Positions 1 to 5,432 of a DNA stretch of 7,315 bases are shown piece by piece. The notes beneath the pieces are model-generated. The model ran no database searches, was not told where the DNA came from, and saw only the letters and a program-made list of their open reading frames with translations. A program made the position numbers and the translations under genes. The DNA is taken from contig JASHYW010000435.1 in NCBI GenBank assembly GCA_030042885.1, forward strand, positions 1-7,315, given 5' to 3'. This DNA is from Streptosporangiaceae bacterium. GTDB lineage: Bacteria; Actinomycetota; Actinomycetes; Streptosporangiales; Streptosporangiaceae. Each line of letters starts with the position of its first letter. Positions within the stretch are counted from its first letter, which is position 1.

Positions 1-153
1 GGGATGCGGCACCTGCGCAAGCTGGTCTCCGGGGGCAGCTTCCGTGTCGTGCAACTGGACAGCAGCCAGTACACCGACGTCGCACAGCCACAGGGCAGCG
101 ACTACACCAACGTCGTGCGGCTGGACCGCAGCCAGTACACCGAAATTCGCTGA
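1..153 (+). CDS. 3' end of an unrecognised gene with 11-residue repeats at the C terminus
   Basis: Reading frame 1 is open from the first base and stops at TGA 151-153, giving the last 50 residues of a protein whose start lies outside the window. I do not recognise the family. The visible tail begins with a basic stretch (MRHLRKLVSGG) and then has three imperfect 11-residue repeats of the form V-V-x-L-D-x-S-Q-Y-T-x, at residues 16-26, 27-37 and 38-48 of the visible part. The repeats point to a small beta-rich or ligand-binding tail, but that is inference. Codon use is GC-rich at third positions, as expected for a real gene here. An in-frame ATG at 4-6 could in principle start a very short protein, but continuation from upstream is more likely. 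Confidence 0.55.
   Translation, partial: GMRHLRKLVSGGSFRVVQLDSSQYTDVAQPQGSDYTNVVRLDRSQYTEIR
46..144 (+). repeat. Three tandem 33-bp coding repeats (11 amino acids each)
   Basis: Units lie at 46-78, 79-111 and 112-144. Units 1 and 3 are the closest (VVQLDSSQYTD and VVRLDRSQYTE); unit 2 is more diverged (VAQPQGSDYTN). The similarity holds at DNA level (agc cag tac acc recurs), so this looks like an in-frame duplication kept under protein-level selection. Confidence 0.7.
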
Positions 154-172
154 CCTGACCCTCCCCGGTGTT

Positions 173-198
173 GCGGGTATTCCGGGCCGGATATCCGC
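173..198 (+). terminator. Imperfect palindrome after the first gene, possible terminator
   Basis: GCGG-gTAT(t)-CCGG at 173-185 is matched by CCGG-ATAt-CCGC at 187-198, with one mismatch and one bulge. It starts 20 bp after the TGA of the partial gene. The loop is very short and there is no T run, so it could equally be a protein-binding palindrome. Confidence 0.3.
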
Positions 199-536
199 TC
201 GCGGGTCCCCGGCTACCAGGCTTGGTTACTTACCGTAATAGCGCCGCGGATGTTGCTTGCCACCGCGTAGACCGGGGTCGTGGACCCATCGGCGGGCAGG
301 CGGGGAGTGGGTACCGGCGCGAGCAATTCAGGAAAGTTCCCACTTCAAGCTCGTCCGACTCCCGTCCAAGGTGGTGCTCGTGGAGCATAGCCCGACTGCG
401 AGCCGTTTCCCCAGCACGCTTTCCAAGTCCTGCGTGCCACGGTCCTATCGCACCACCACGATCGCGCACCATCTCGTGCCCTCGGGCATATTCTCCAGCC
501 CAGATCGACACCACCGTCGGCGGCCTGGTCGGCTAC

Positions 537-564
537 TGCGGCCTGGGCCGCAAGCCAGGCCGCA
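537..564 (-). terminator. Hairpin terminator of the minus-strand oxidoreductase
   Basis: Perfect 10-bp arms (537-546 and 555-564) enclose an 8-base loop, 28 bp beyond the stop codon of the oxidoreductase in its direction of transcription. The stem is very GC-rich and lacks a T tract, which is common for actinobacterial terminators. The right arm overlaps an 11-bp direct repeat (GGCCGCAAGCC at 546-556 and 558-568). It may also end transcripts arriving from the left. Confidence 0.5.
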
Positions 565-592
565 AGCCCTGATGCCGCCTGGCTGTCCGCGA

Positions 593-1552
593 TTAAAGCG
601 CGACTTCTTCTGCACTCTCTGGTCTGAGCAGCACCTCATGCAGGCGGAAACTATCGGCAATCGACTGCGGCTGAGAATCGACGAGCCACGACTGATACAG
701 GGCCTTGTAATGCCGTTCACGGCGAGGCGCATCACTGCTGTCACTGAAGAAGCCGATGAGCTTGCCGTTTTCCAGGGCGTATGCCTCGACGGCATTGTGG
801 TCCATGACCAGCTCCGCGCCCGAGGCGTATCTGACGCGAGTACTCCTGCCCGTATCGGCGCCGTTCCAGCTGGTCAGGACCAGCGCCTCGACCTGTCCGC
901 CCTCGACATCGCAGATGAAAATCCCCTCAAATATCGACCAGGTCGTTTTGCCCAGGCGGCGCAGAGATCGCCGGTCGGTCACCGTGGCGAACTGGTCGAT
1001 GACGCTAAGGGCGTTGATGCCGGAGTCGACCCAGCTGTTGCAGAGCCTCGACGCAGCTGAGGCGAGATCAGCCTGATACGCGTCCGTGTGGAAGGACTGA
1101 ATGGCGACCGGAGGCCCGAAGCTGGCCGCCTTATCCTTCGCTAGCCGCGCGCTCCAGGCCACTTCCGGGGAGAAGGCCATGTGCAAGGCCACGTATACGT
1201 CTGGTTTTCCCTTGAGCAACCTTTCGGCGGCCGGAAGGCTGGCTGCAGCAGGCTTCTCGAGCAGAATGGCCGCATGCGGGAAGTGCTCGCTGACCTTCTG
1301 GCACACTGTCGTGTGCGTGGGAGTCGGGGTAGCGACGACAACAATGTCGGGATCGTACCGGCGGCCCGCGTCCATGAGGTCAGCGTGGACAGGAACCTGC
1401 TTCCCGCGGAAAGCGAGCGTACGCGGCAGATCCGGACCCGTGTCCACCCCGGCCAGCACGGCCAGGCTCGGCACTTGCTCTAGGGCTTTAATATGTGTCC
1501 GACCAGCTATTCCCAGTCCGACTACTATCAATCTGTGCGGTGACGCTGACAC
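593..1552 (-). CDS. Gfo/Idh/MocA family oxidoreductase, probable sugar 1-dehydrogenase
   Basis: NAD(P)-dependent cytoplasmic dehydrogenase, probably oxidising an aldose such as L-arabinose or D-galactose at C1. The 319-residue length is normal for the family. An N-terminal Rossmann fold is shown by G-x-G-x-x-G at residues 12-17 (VGLGIAGRTH). VVVATPT at 71-77 is the expected strand, and the E-K-P motif at 99-101 supplies the family lysine. H124 in VALHMAF follows. In the C-terminal half, D176-S-G178-I-N180-A-L-S replaces the usual D-x-G-x-H-x-x-D. From memory, this D...N pair together with a tryptophan such as W229 (TSWNG) is characteristic of the arabinose/galactose 1-dehydrogenase branch, so the missing histidine is not a defect. 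The start is GTG at 1552, about 5 bases after a GGGGG stretch; no better start lies upstream. The gene stands alone with a hairpin just beyond its stop. The exact substrate is inferred. Confidence 0.88.
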   Translation of the reverse strand: MSASPHRLIVVGLGIAGRTHIKALEQVPSLAVLAGVDTGPDLPRTLAFRGKQVPVHADLMDAGRRYDPDIVVVATPTPTHTTVCQKVSEHFPHAAILLEKPAAASLPAAERLLKGKPDVYVALHMAFSPEVAWSARLAKDKAASFGPPVAIQSFHTDAYQADLASAASRLCNSWVDSGINALSVIDQFATVTDRRSLRRLGKTTWSIFEGIFICDVEGGQVEALVLTSWNGADTGRSTRVRYASGAELVMDHNAVEAYALENGKLIGFFSDSSDAPRRERHYKALYQSWLVDSQPQSIADSFRLHEVLLRPESAEEVAL

Positions 1553-1868
1553 CTAACCCCCAACTGGTCTCACTTGTCGTGTGCAAAACGGTTCAACTTT
1601 GCCAAGGGCCACGCAATTTCGTCTGTGCAGTAAGATGAATAGCAATCTGATCAGCCTGTGGCGCAGTGATGTGGTGGTACGGTTCTTCATATCGAGAGTA
1701 GCACCGCCCAAGGACGGCGGCTACCGACTCGCGGTCCTTTCCGCCGGGATGACCCTGTCGGCCGTATCTAGGCCAGACGGCGACTGCGCCGGGTCCGTGT
1801 GGGCCTGAGCGGACCCGGCGAGGATGGGTGCAGGCAGCGGACCAGTCGTTCCTTGTGCTATCGGCGGT
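1553..1868. other. 316-bp spacer containing a strong hairpin
   Basis: This lies upstream of the oxidoreductase start and downstream of the 57-residue membrane protein gene, both on the minus strand. The oxidoreductase promoter should be here, but no clear -35/-10 pair is visible. The only strong structure is the hairpin at 1787-1820. Two weak open frames (plus strand 1581-1808, minus strand 1553-1690) lack a good ribosome binding site and the local codon bias and are not called. Confidence 0.45.
1787..1820 (-). terminator. Perfect 11-bp GC-rich hairpin downstream of the small membrane protein gene
   Basis: CGCCGGGTCCG (1787-1797) pairs exactly with CGGACCCGGCG (1810-1820) across a 12-base loop. 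It lies 49 bp past the stop of the 57-residue minus-strand gene, the right place for its terminator, and would insulate the oxidoreductase from read-through. No T tract is seen. The symmetric stem could work in both directions. Confidence 0.55.
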
Positions 1869-2042
1869 TTACCGCGGTTTCGCGTGCATCACAACCGCCA
1901 CGAGCAGCATGAGCGCAATTACCAGGCCGATCGCCACGGTTATGAGCTTCTCGAGCAGATCTATTATCGCGACCACGATCTTGGTCAGGGACCACAGCGT
2001 GACGACCACAGCGCCGATGAGGCATAGCTGGAAGGTGCCCAT
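1869..2042 (-). CDS. 57-residue small membrane protein with two transmembrane helices
   Basis: A small hydrophobic protein, unrecognised by family. It starts at ATG 2042 preceded by GAGGAGG four bases upstream, the strongest ribosome binding site in the window, and stops at TAA 1869. It reads MGTFQLCLIG... at the N terminus and ...VVMHAKPR at the C terminus. Two hydrophobic segments, about residues 5-27 and 33-53, flank a short charged turn (DLLEK, 28-32), and the tail is basic. This fits a helical hairpin in the cytoplasmic membrane. Other frames overlap it, but only this one combines a strong ribosome binding site with a coherent membrane profile. It is transcribed away from the NB-ARC regulator across a 327-bp shared upstream region and followed by a strong hairpin. 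Partner, toxin or immunity-like roles are possible, and none is shown. Confidence 0.7.
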   Translation of the reverse strand: MGTFQLCLIGAVVVTLWSLTKIVVAIIDLLEKLITVAIGLVIALMLLVAVVMHAKPR

Positions 2043-2147
2043 GACGCCTCCTCGCTGCAGTGCTCACGCGGCCCGGGTTCTTGCCCGTTCTGCTGGATTT
2101 AGTTCAATTTCCAGGTTGCCGACCAAAAGCGGCGTCCAGGAATGTGA

Positions 2148-2167
2148 ACCACAGGAAGACCACAGGA
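2148..2167. repeat. Direct repeat ACCACAGGA with 11-bp period
   Basis: ACCACAGGA occurs at 2148-2156 and again at 2159-2167, separated by AG, so the copies sit one helical turn apart on the same DNA face. Direct repeats with 11-bp spacing are a known arrangement for actinobacterial SARP-type regulators. With only two copies and no visible -10 next to them, this is a candidate binding site only. Confidence 0.35.
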
Positions 2168-2254
2168 TTCGGTGCGCGGCGCACCCGGCTCATGCGTTCG
2201 GACCGATCGCGCTACCGGGCAGAGGTGAGGCGCTGTCATGTTCTCGCTGGGGGC

Positions 2255-2286
2255 GGGAATCGCGCGCATGCCGAGGCCGTCATAAT
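2255..2286 (+). promoter_or_regulatory. Candidate promoter of the NB-ARC regulator gene
   Basis: GGGAAT at 2255-2260 is followed, after 18 bases, by GTC at 2279-2281. This resembles the SigR-type (GGGAAT-N18-GTT) and related ECF promoters of actinomycetes with one mismatch. A housekeeping-like -10, CATAAT, overlaps at 2281-2286 without a good -35. The site lies about 85 bp before the chosen start codon. It is a pattern match only. Confidence 0.35.
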
Positions 2287-2369
2287 CTAGAAACAAGTGT
2301 GTCCCCTGGCTGAGAGGCTGCCGGTTGCGCTGCCTACTCATCGGTGGGGGAGCAGGGAGGGTCGCAGTC

Positions 2370-4871
2370 GTGCGAGAGGAGTCTGGTGAAGAATTCGCCG
2401 GGCTGCTGAAGCGACTGCGCACCGAGGCCGGATTGACTCAGGAGGACCTGGCCGAACGGTCGGGGGTGAGCGTCCGATCCATCAGCGACCTGGAACGCGG
2501 CATTAACCGCAGCGCCCGCCGGGAGACCGCGCGCCTACTCGCCGATGCGCTGAATCTGACCGGAGTGGAGCGTGCGACCTTCGAAGCCGCTGCGCTTCGC
2601 CACGCTCCCGGCCTGAGCGTGCTGCCTTGGGCGCAGGGCACGCGCCGCGGTGCGATTGCCGTCGCGACGCGTACCCTCCCGCGCGATGTCGCCAGCTTCA
2701 CCGGCCGGGAGGACGAACTGGCGCAGCTGATGGACGCGGTCCAGTCCGCTCTGGGCGCTGGTGGGGTGGTCAGCATCCATGCGATCGGCGGCATGGCGGG
2801 GGTCGGCAAGACTACGTTTGCCGTGCATGCGGCGCACCGGCTCGCGTCCCGTTTCCCCGACGGGCAGATCTTCCTCACGCTGAACGCCCACACGGCGGGG
2901 CGGCGACCGGTTGATCCGGTCGAGGCACTGGCTAACCTGCTGCTGACGGTCGGCGTCACGGCTGAGCAGATCCCCGCCGGGCTCGAGGCGCGGATAGGAC
3001 TGTGGCGCTCGCATCTGGTCGGCAAGCGGCTGCTGCTGATTCTGGACGACGCAGCCGGCCATGAGCAGGTCCAGCCACTGCTGCCGGGCACCGCCGGCAG
3101 CCTGGTCCTGGTCACCAGCCGCCGGCACCTCACCGCCCTCGATGATGCCGCGGCGATCAGCCTGGACACCCTGCCGCAGGAGGAGGCTGCCGTCCTGCTG
3201 ATCCGGCTGTCGGGCCGTTCCGACATGCATCCGGAAGACAGCGCAGTCAGCGAGATCACCCGGCTCTGCGGATACCTGCCCCTTGCCATTGGCATGCTGG
3301 CTCGCCAGCTGCATCATCACCCCGCCTGGACCGTGGAGGGACTAGCTGGCGAGCTGGCGGCAGCGCGTGACCGGCTGCAGCTCATGCGCACCGAGAACCT
3401 GTCCGTCATGGCCGCGTTCGACCTGTCTTACGAAGACCTCGCGCCCCGGCAGCAGCGGCTGTTCCGTCGGCTGGGCCTTCACCCGGGTCCTGCAATCGAG
3501 GTCGGTGCGGCCGCGGCGCTCGACGGCATCAGCATCGCCGAGGCGCGCCGCGGCCTTGATGAGCTCTACGACCACTACCTGATCACCGAGGCTGTCCGCG
3601 GCCGCTACCGCATGCATGACCTGGTCCGCGAGCACGCCCGCTCGCTGGCCGCCGCCGACGACCCGGAGGAATGCGCCGCCGCCATCGGCCGACTGCTGGA
3701 CTACTACGTGCACGCCGCCGCGGCAGCGGGCCGGCACTTCAAGCGGACCGGTTATGACGATTCGCCGGCCTGGAACCCGGAACTGGCCACACGGGATCAG
3801 GCGGCGAACTGGCTGGAAGCCGAGCGCGGCAACCTGCAGGCAGCCGTGGACTACGCGGCACTGCGCGACTGGCCTGCCGGCGTGGCGATTCCCATCGCGA
3901 TCGCCGACTTCCTGCGGTCCCATGGCCACTGGAGCCAGGCGCTTTCGCTGCACCGTACCGGGGCGGTCACCGCTCGGCGGGCCGACGATCAACACGGGCA
4001 GGCCGTCTGCCTGACCAACCTCGGCACGATCCAGCGGCTGACCGGCAACTACCGGGCCGCAGCCGCGACCCTGGCCGAGGCGGCCGAGTTGTACCGCGGT
4101 CTCGGTGACCGGCACGGCCAGGCCAGCGCCCTGTTGAGCCTGGGTGTGGTCCAGCGGCTGTCCGTCGACTACCCGACCGCCGATCGCACGCTGTCCCAAG
4201 CGCTGGAACTCTACGAGAAGTGTCACGACCAGGTCGGCCGGGCTGACACCTTGAACGAGCTTGGCGTGGTACGCCGCCTGACCAGGGATTACCATGCCGC
4301 CGCGGCCTGTCACGAACAGGCCCTGGAGTTGAATCAGCATCTGGGTGACCGGCTCGGCCAGGCCGACTCGCTGCGCTACCTGGGCCGGGTGCTGGAGGAG
4401 ACCGCCGATTATGCGACCGTGTCCGCTACCTACGCGGAAGCGCTGGATCTGTACCGTGATCTCGGCGAGCTGCTCGGTCAGGCCCATACTCTCAACTTCC
4501 TCGGCCTCGCCGAGCAGGTGACGGACTACCCGGCAGCGGAGGCCACCCTGGCCGAGGCGCTGGCGCTGTATGAGAGGCTCGGCCACCGCCTCGGCCAAGC
4601 CGAAGTCCACAACAATCTCGGGGAGGTACTGTCCGTCTCTTCTCCAGGCGAAGCCCGCGCTCATCACGTGCAGGCGCTGGAAATCGCCCGGGAAATCGAC
4701 GCGCTGCTCGAGGAAGCCCGCGCCCTCGAAGCGATCGGACAGATCGATATCGACGACGGGCACCGTGAGGAAGGCGCCCGTGAGCTGCAGCGGGCGCTGG
4801 AGATCTATCAGCGAATAGGCTCCCCTTTGCGCGTCCGTGTGCAGCGGACTCTCCAGCACCACCGGCTCTAG
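2370..4871 (+). CDS. XRE helix-turn-helix / NB-ARC (STAND) NTPase / TPR regulator
   Basis: An 833-residue cytoplasmic regulator in which ligand- or partner-sensing TPRs probably control an ATP-dependent switch that governs DNA binding. In order: an XRE helix-turn-helix at residues 9-63 (GLTQEDLAERSGVSVRSISD); a linker; FTGREDEL at 110-117 entering the NTPase; Walker A GGMAGVGKTT at 140-149; Walker B LLLILDDA at 221-228; a sensor-like LVTSRR near 247-252; GLPL-like CGYLPLAI at 300-307; a winged-helix segment near 344-373; and the MHD motif YRMHDLV at 413-419. NWLEAERGNL at 480-489 leads into seven TPR-type repeats at 543-820. All nucleotide-switch motifs look intact. The architecture resembles AfsR-like regulators with XRE in place of the SARP domain. 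The start is GTG 2370, nine bases after GGGAGG (2355-2360); a TTG at 2325 would add 15 residues unlike the family and has no such site. It is divergent from the two-helix membrane protein and upstream of the single-pass protein. The target is unknown; defence, development and metabolite control are all possible. Confidence 0.92.
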   Translation: MREESGEEFAGLLKRLRTEAGLTQEDLAERSGVSVRSISDLERGINRSARRETARLLADALNLTGVERATFEAAALRHAPGLSVLPWAQGTRRGAIAVATRTLPRDVASFTGREDELAQLMDAVQSALGAGGVVSIHAIGGMAGVGKTTFAVHAAHRLASRFPDGQIFLTLNAHTAGRRPVDPVEALANLLLTVGVTAEQIPAGLEARIGLWRSHLVGKRLLLILDDAAGHEQVQPLLPGTAGSLVLVTSRRHLTALDDAAAISLDTLPQEEAAVLLIRLSGRSDMHPEDSAVSEITRLCGYLPLAIGMLARQLHHHPAWTVEGLAGELAAARDRLQLMRTENLSVMAAFDLSYEDLAPRQQRLFRRLGLHPGPAIEVGAAAALDGISIAEARRGLDELYDHYLITEAVRGRYRMHDLVREHARSLAAADDPEECAAAIGRLLDYYVHAAAAAGRHFKRTGYDDSPAWNPELATRDQAANWLEAERGNLQAAVDYAALRDWPAGVAIPIAIADFLRSHGHWSQALSLHRTGAVTARRADDQHGQAVCLTNLGTIQRLTGNYRAAAATLAEAAELYRGLGDRHGQASALLSLGVVQRLSVDYPTADRTLSQALELYEKCHDQVGRADTLNELGVVRRLTRDYHAAAACHEQALELNQHLGDRLGQADSLRYLGRVLEETADYATVSATYAEALDLYRDLGELLGQAHTLNFLGLAEQVTDYPAAEATLAEALALYERLGHRLGQAEVHNNLGEVLSVSSPGEARAHHVQALEIAREIDALLEEARALEAIGQIDIDDGHREEGARELQRALEIYQRIGSPLRVRVQRTLQHHRL
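3996..4829 (+). repeat. Seven consecutive 39-40-residue TPR-type repeats
   Basis: Repeat units of the NB-ARC protein follow the pattern GQA-x2-L-x-x-LG-x10-Y-x2-A-x6-AL-x-LY-x-x-LG. They begin at protein residues 543, 583, 623, 663, 703, 742 and 781. Units 5 and 6 are one residue shorter; unit 7 is the most diverged and acts as the C-terminal cap. The spacing is longer than the classical 34 residues and typical of the TPR_12-like sensor arrays of STAND proteins. Confidence 0.8.
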
Positions 4872-5038
4872 CCCTGCTGTCCGACACCGAGAATCACGAG
4901 CCCGCCGAAGACCACGGAATGAACCTGTGGGCATTATGTGGGCTTTCTTCCTGGTAACGCCGGATAGTCCTTTCTAACGTCGATATTGTCCTTCCGCGTA
5001 CAGGGCAGGAGGGCACGCCGCCGACGTTTGGGGTAGCC

Positions 5039-5353
5039 GTGTTTGCCGCGCTGTTTATCTTTGCTTGCATCGCTTTCGGCGTCTTTATTGCCATTGTCGT
5101 CGTGGTCAGCGTGTGCAGCAGGCTCGAGGATTCTCAGTGGACCCTGAGCGGCCCTCCCCCCGGTCCGATGAGGGCTCTCGCCCGCCGCATGGTGGGCTTC
5201 CACGCGAGGGACTTCAAGTGGCACACCCGGGGCGTCGACTGGCCAGAGCCTGCGACTCCCGACCGGGACCTGGCTCGCGAAGGCACGCCGACGTACGAGG
5301 AAGTTCGGCCGCCGTCGGCCGAGCCTAAGTGGCCAACGTCGGCGCCCATGTAA
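5039..5353 (+). CDS. Small single-pass membrane protein, function unknown
   Basis: A 104-residue protein with one N-terminal hydrophobic helix (about residues 2-26, including AIVVVVSV). A polar, proline-rich tail follows, containing GPPPGP, a basic RALARR segment and tryptophan-bearing motifs (FKWHT, VDWPEP). The first helix could be an anchor or an uncleaved signal; C26 follows it, but there is no clear lipobox. The start is GTG 5039. The only upstream purine run in range is GGGG at 5030-5033, a weak site, while a better AGGAGGG lies too far away, so translation may be inefficient. No alternative upstream start is in frame. The gene follows the NB-ARC gene by 167 bp and precedes galT by 79 bp, all on the same strand, so co-transcription with either is possible. 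Third-position GC supports coding. The family is not recognised. Confidence 0.6.
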   Translation: MFAALFIFACIAFGVFIAIVVVVSVCSRLEDSQWTLSGPPPGPMRALARRMVGFHARDFKWHTRGVDWPEPATPDRDLAREGTPTYEEVRPPSAEPKWPTSAPM

Positions 5354-5395
5354 TGGCGCCAGGCGCCGGGATCGTAGGGCGGCAGGCTGTCGGCC

Positions 5396-5427
5396 GGTCC
5401 TGACCTGTTCTGCCGCCTGTCAGGACC
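5396..5427 (+). promoter_or_regulatory. Perfect inverted repeat covering the galT ribosome binding site
   Basis: GGTCCTGAC (5396-5404) and GTCAGGACC (5419-5427) are exact reverse complements separated by 14 bases. The right arm contains AGGA (5422-5425), which sits seven bases before the galT GTG start and is its only plausible ribosome binding site. As RNA this could hide the site; as DNA it could be an operator. It might also be a terminator for the upstream membrane-protein gene, although no T tract follows. Confidence 0.5.
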
Positions 5428-5432
5428 AGGCC

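Larger units (their letters stand above)
154..592. other. 439-bp spacer without a convincing gene
   Basis: Several frames are open here on both strands, as is usual at this GC content, but none has a good ribosome binding site, a recognisable domain or consistent codon bias. The stretch contains an imperfect palindrome close to the upstream gene (173-198) and a strong hairpin close to the end of the minus-strand oxidoreductase (537-564). It therefore looks like the space between two converging genes. Nothing else is supported. Confidence 0.5.
2043..2369. other. 327-bp divergent intergenic region between the small membrane gene and the NB-ARC regulator gene
   Basis: This region should hold promoters for both genes. 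It contains an 11-bp-period direct repeat (2148-2167), a promoter-like GGGAAT-N18-GTC plus CATAAT (2255-2286), and the ribosome binding site for the regulator (2355-2361). Open frames crossing it show no coding signal that I trust. Confidence 0.5.

Noticed and set aside
230..514. 94-residue minus-strand frame in the left spacer
   Set aside because: No ribosome binding site or recognisable motif, and plus-strand frames across the same bases look equally plausible.
257..1060. Long plus-strand open frame (267 residues) crossing the spacer and the oxidoreductase
   Set aside because: Most of it is antisense to the clear Gfo/Idh gene, with no domain and no good ribosome binding site; it is a GC-bias shadow.
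1553..1690. 45-residue minus-strand frame whose TAG directly abuts the oxidoreductase GTG start
   Set aside because: The tight junction is attractive, but there is no ribosome binding site before its ATG and codon use (ACA, TCA, AGA, TTA, CTA) is unlike real genes here.
1581..1808. 75-residue plus-strand frame in the spacer before the small membrane gene
   Set aside because: No ribosome binding site, no domain, and its end lies in the hairpin at 1787-1820.
2438..3320. Minus-strand open frames of 261 and 285 residues opposite the NTPase domain
   Set aside because: Antisense shadows of the Walker-motif region, with low-complexity Arg/Ser/Ala composition.
3342..4934. 530-residue minus-strand open frame opposite the NB-ARC/TPR gene
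   Set aside because: It mirrors the repeats of the real gene, has no recognisable domain, and extends only because codons with GC third positions rarely give antisense stops.
4887..4966. Terminator-like pairing after the NB-ARC gene (AGCCC...GGGCT with inner CCAC...GTGG, then TTTCTT)
   Set aside because: Arms are only 4-5 bp with large loops, and the GTGGGC direct repeat nearby explains part of the match.
4952..4985. ECF-like promoter GGTAAC...CGTC before the single-pass membrane gene
   Set aside because: The -35 has a mismatch and the spacing (about 19) is too long for the known consensus.
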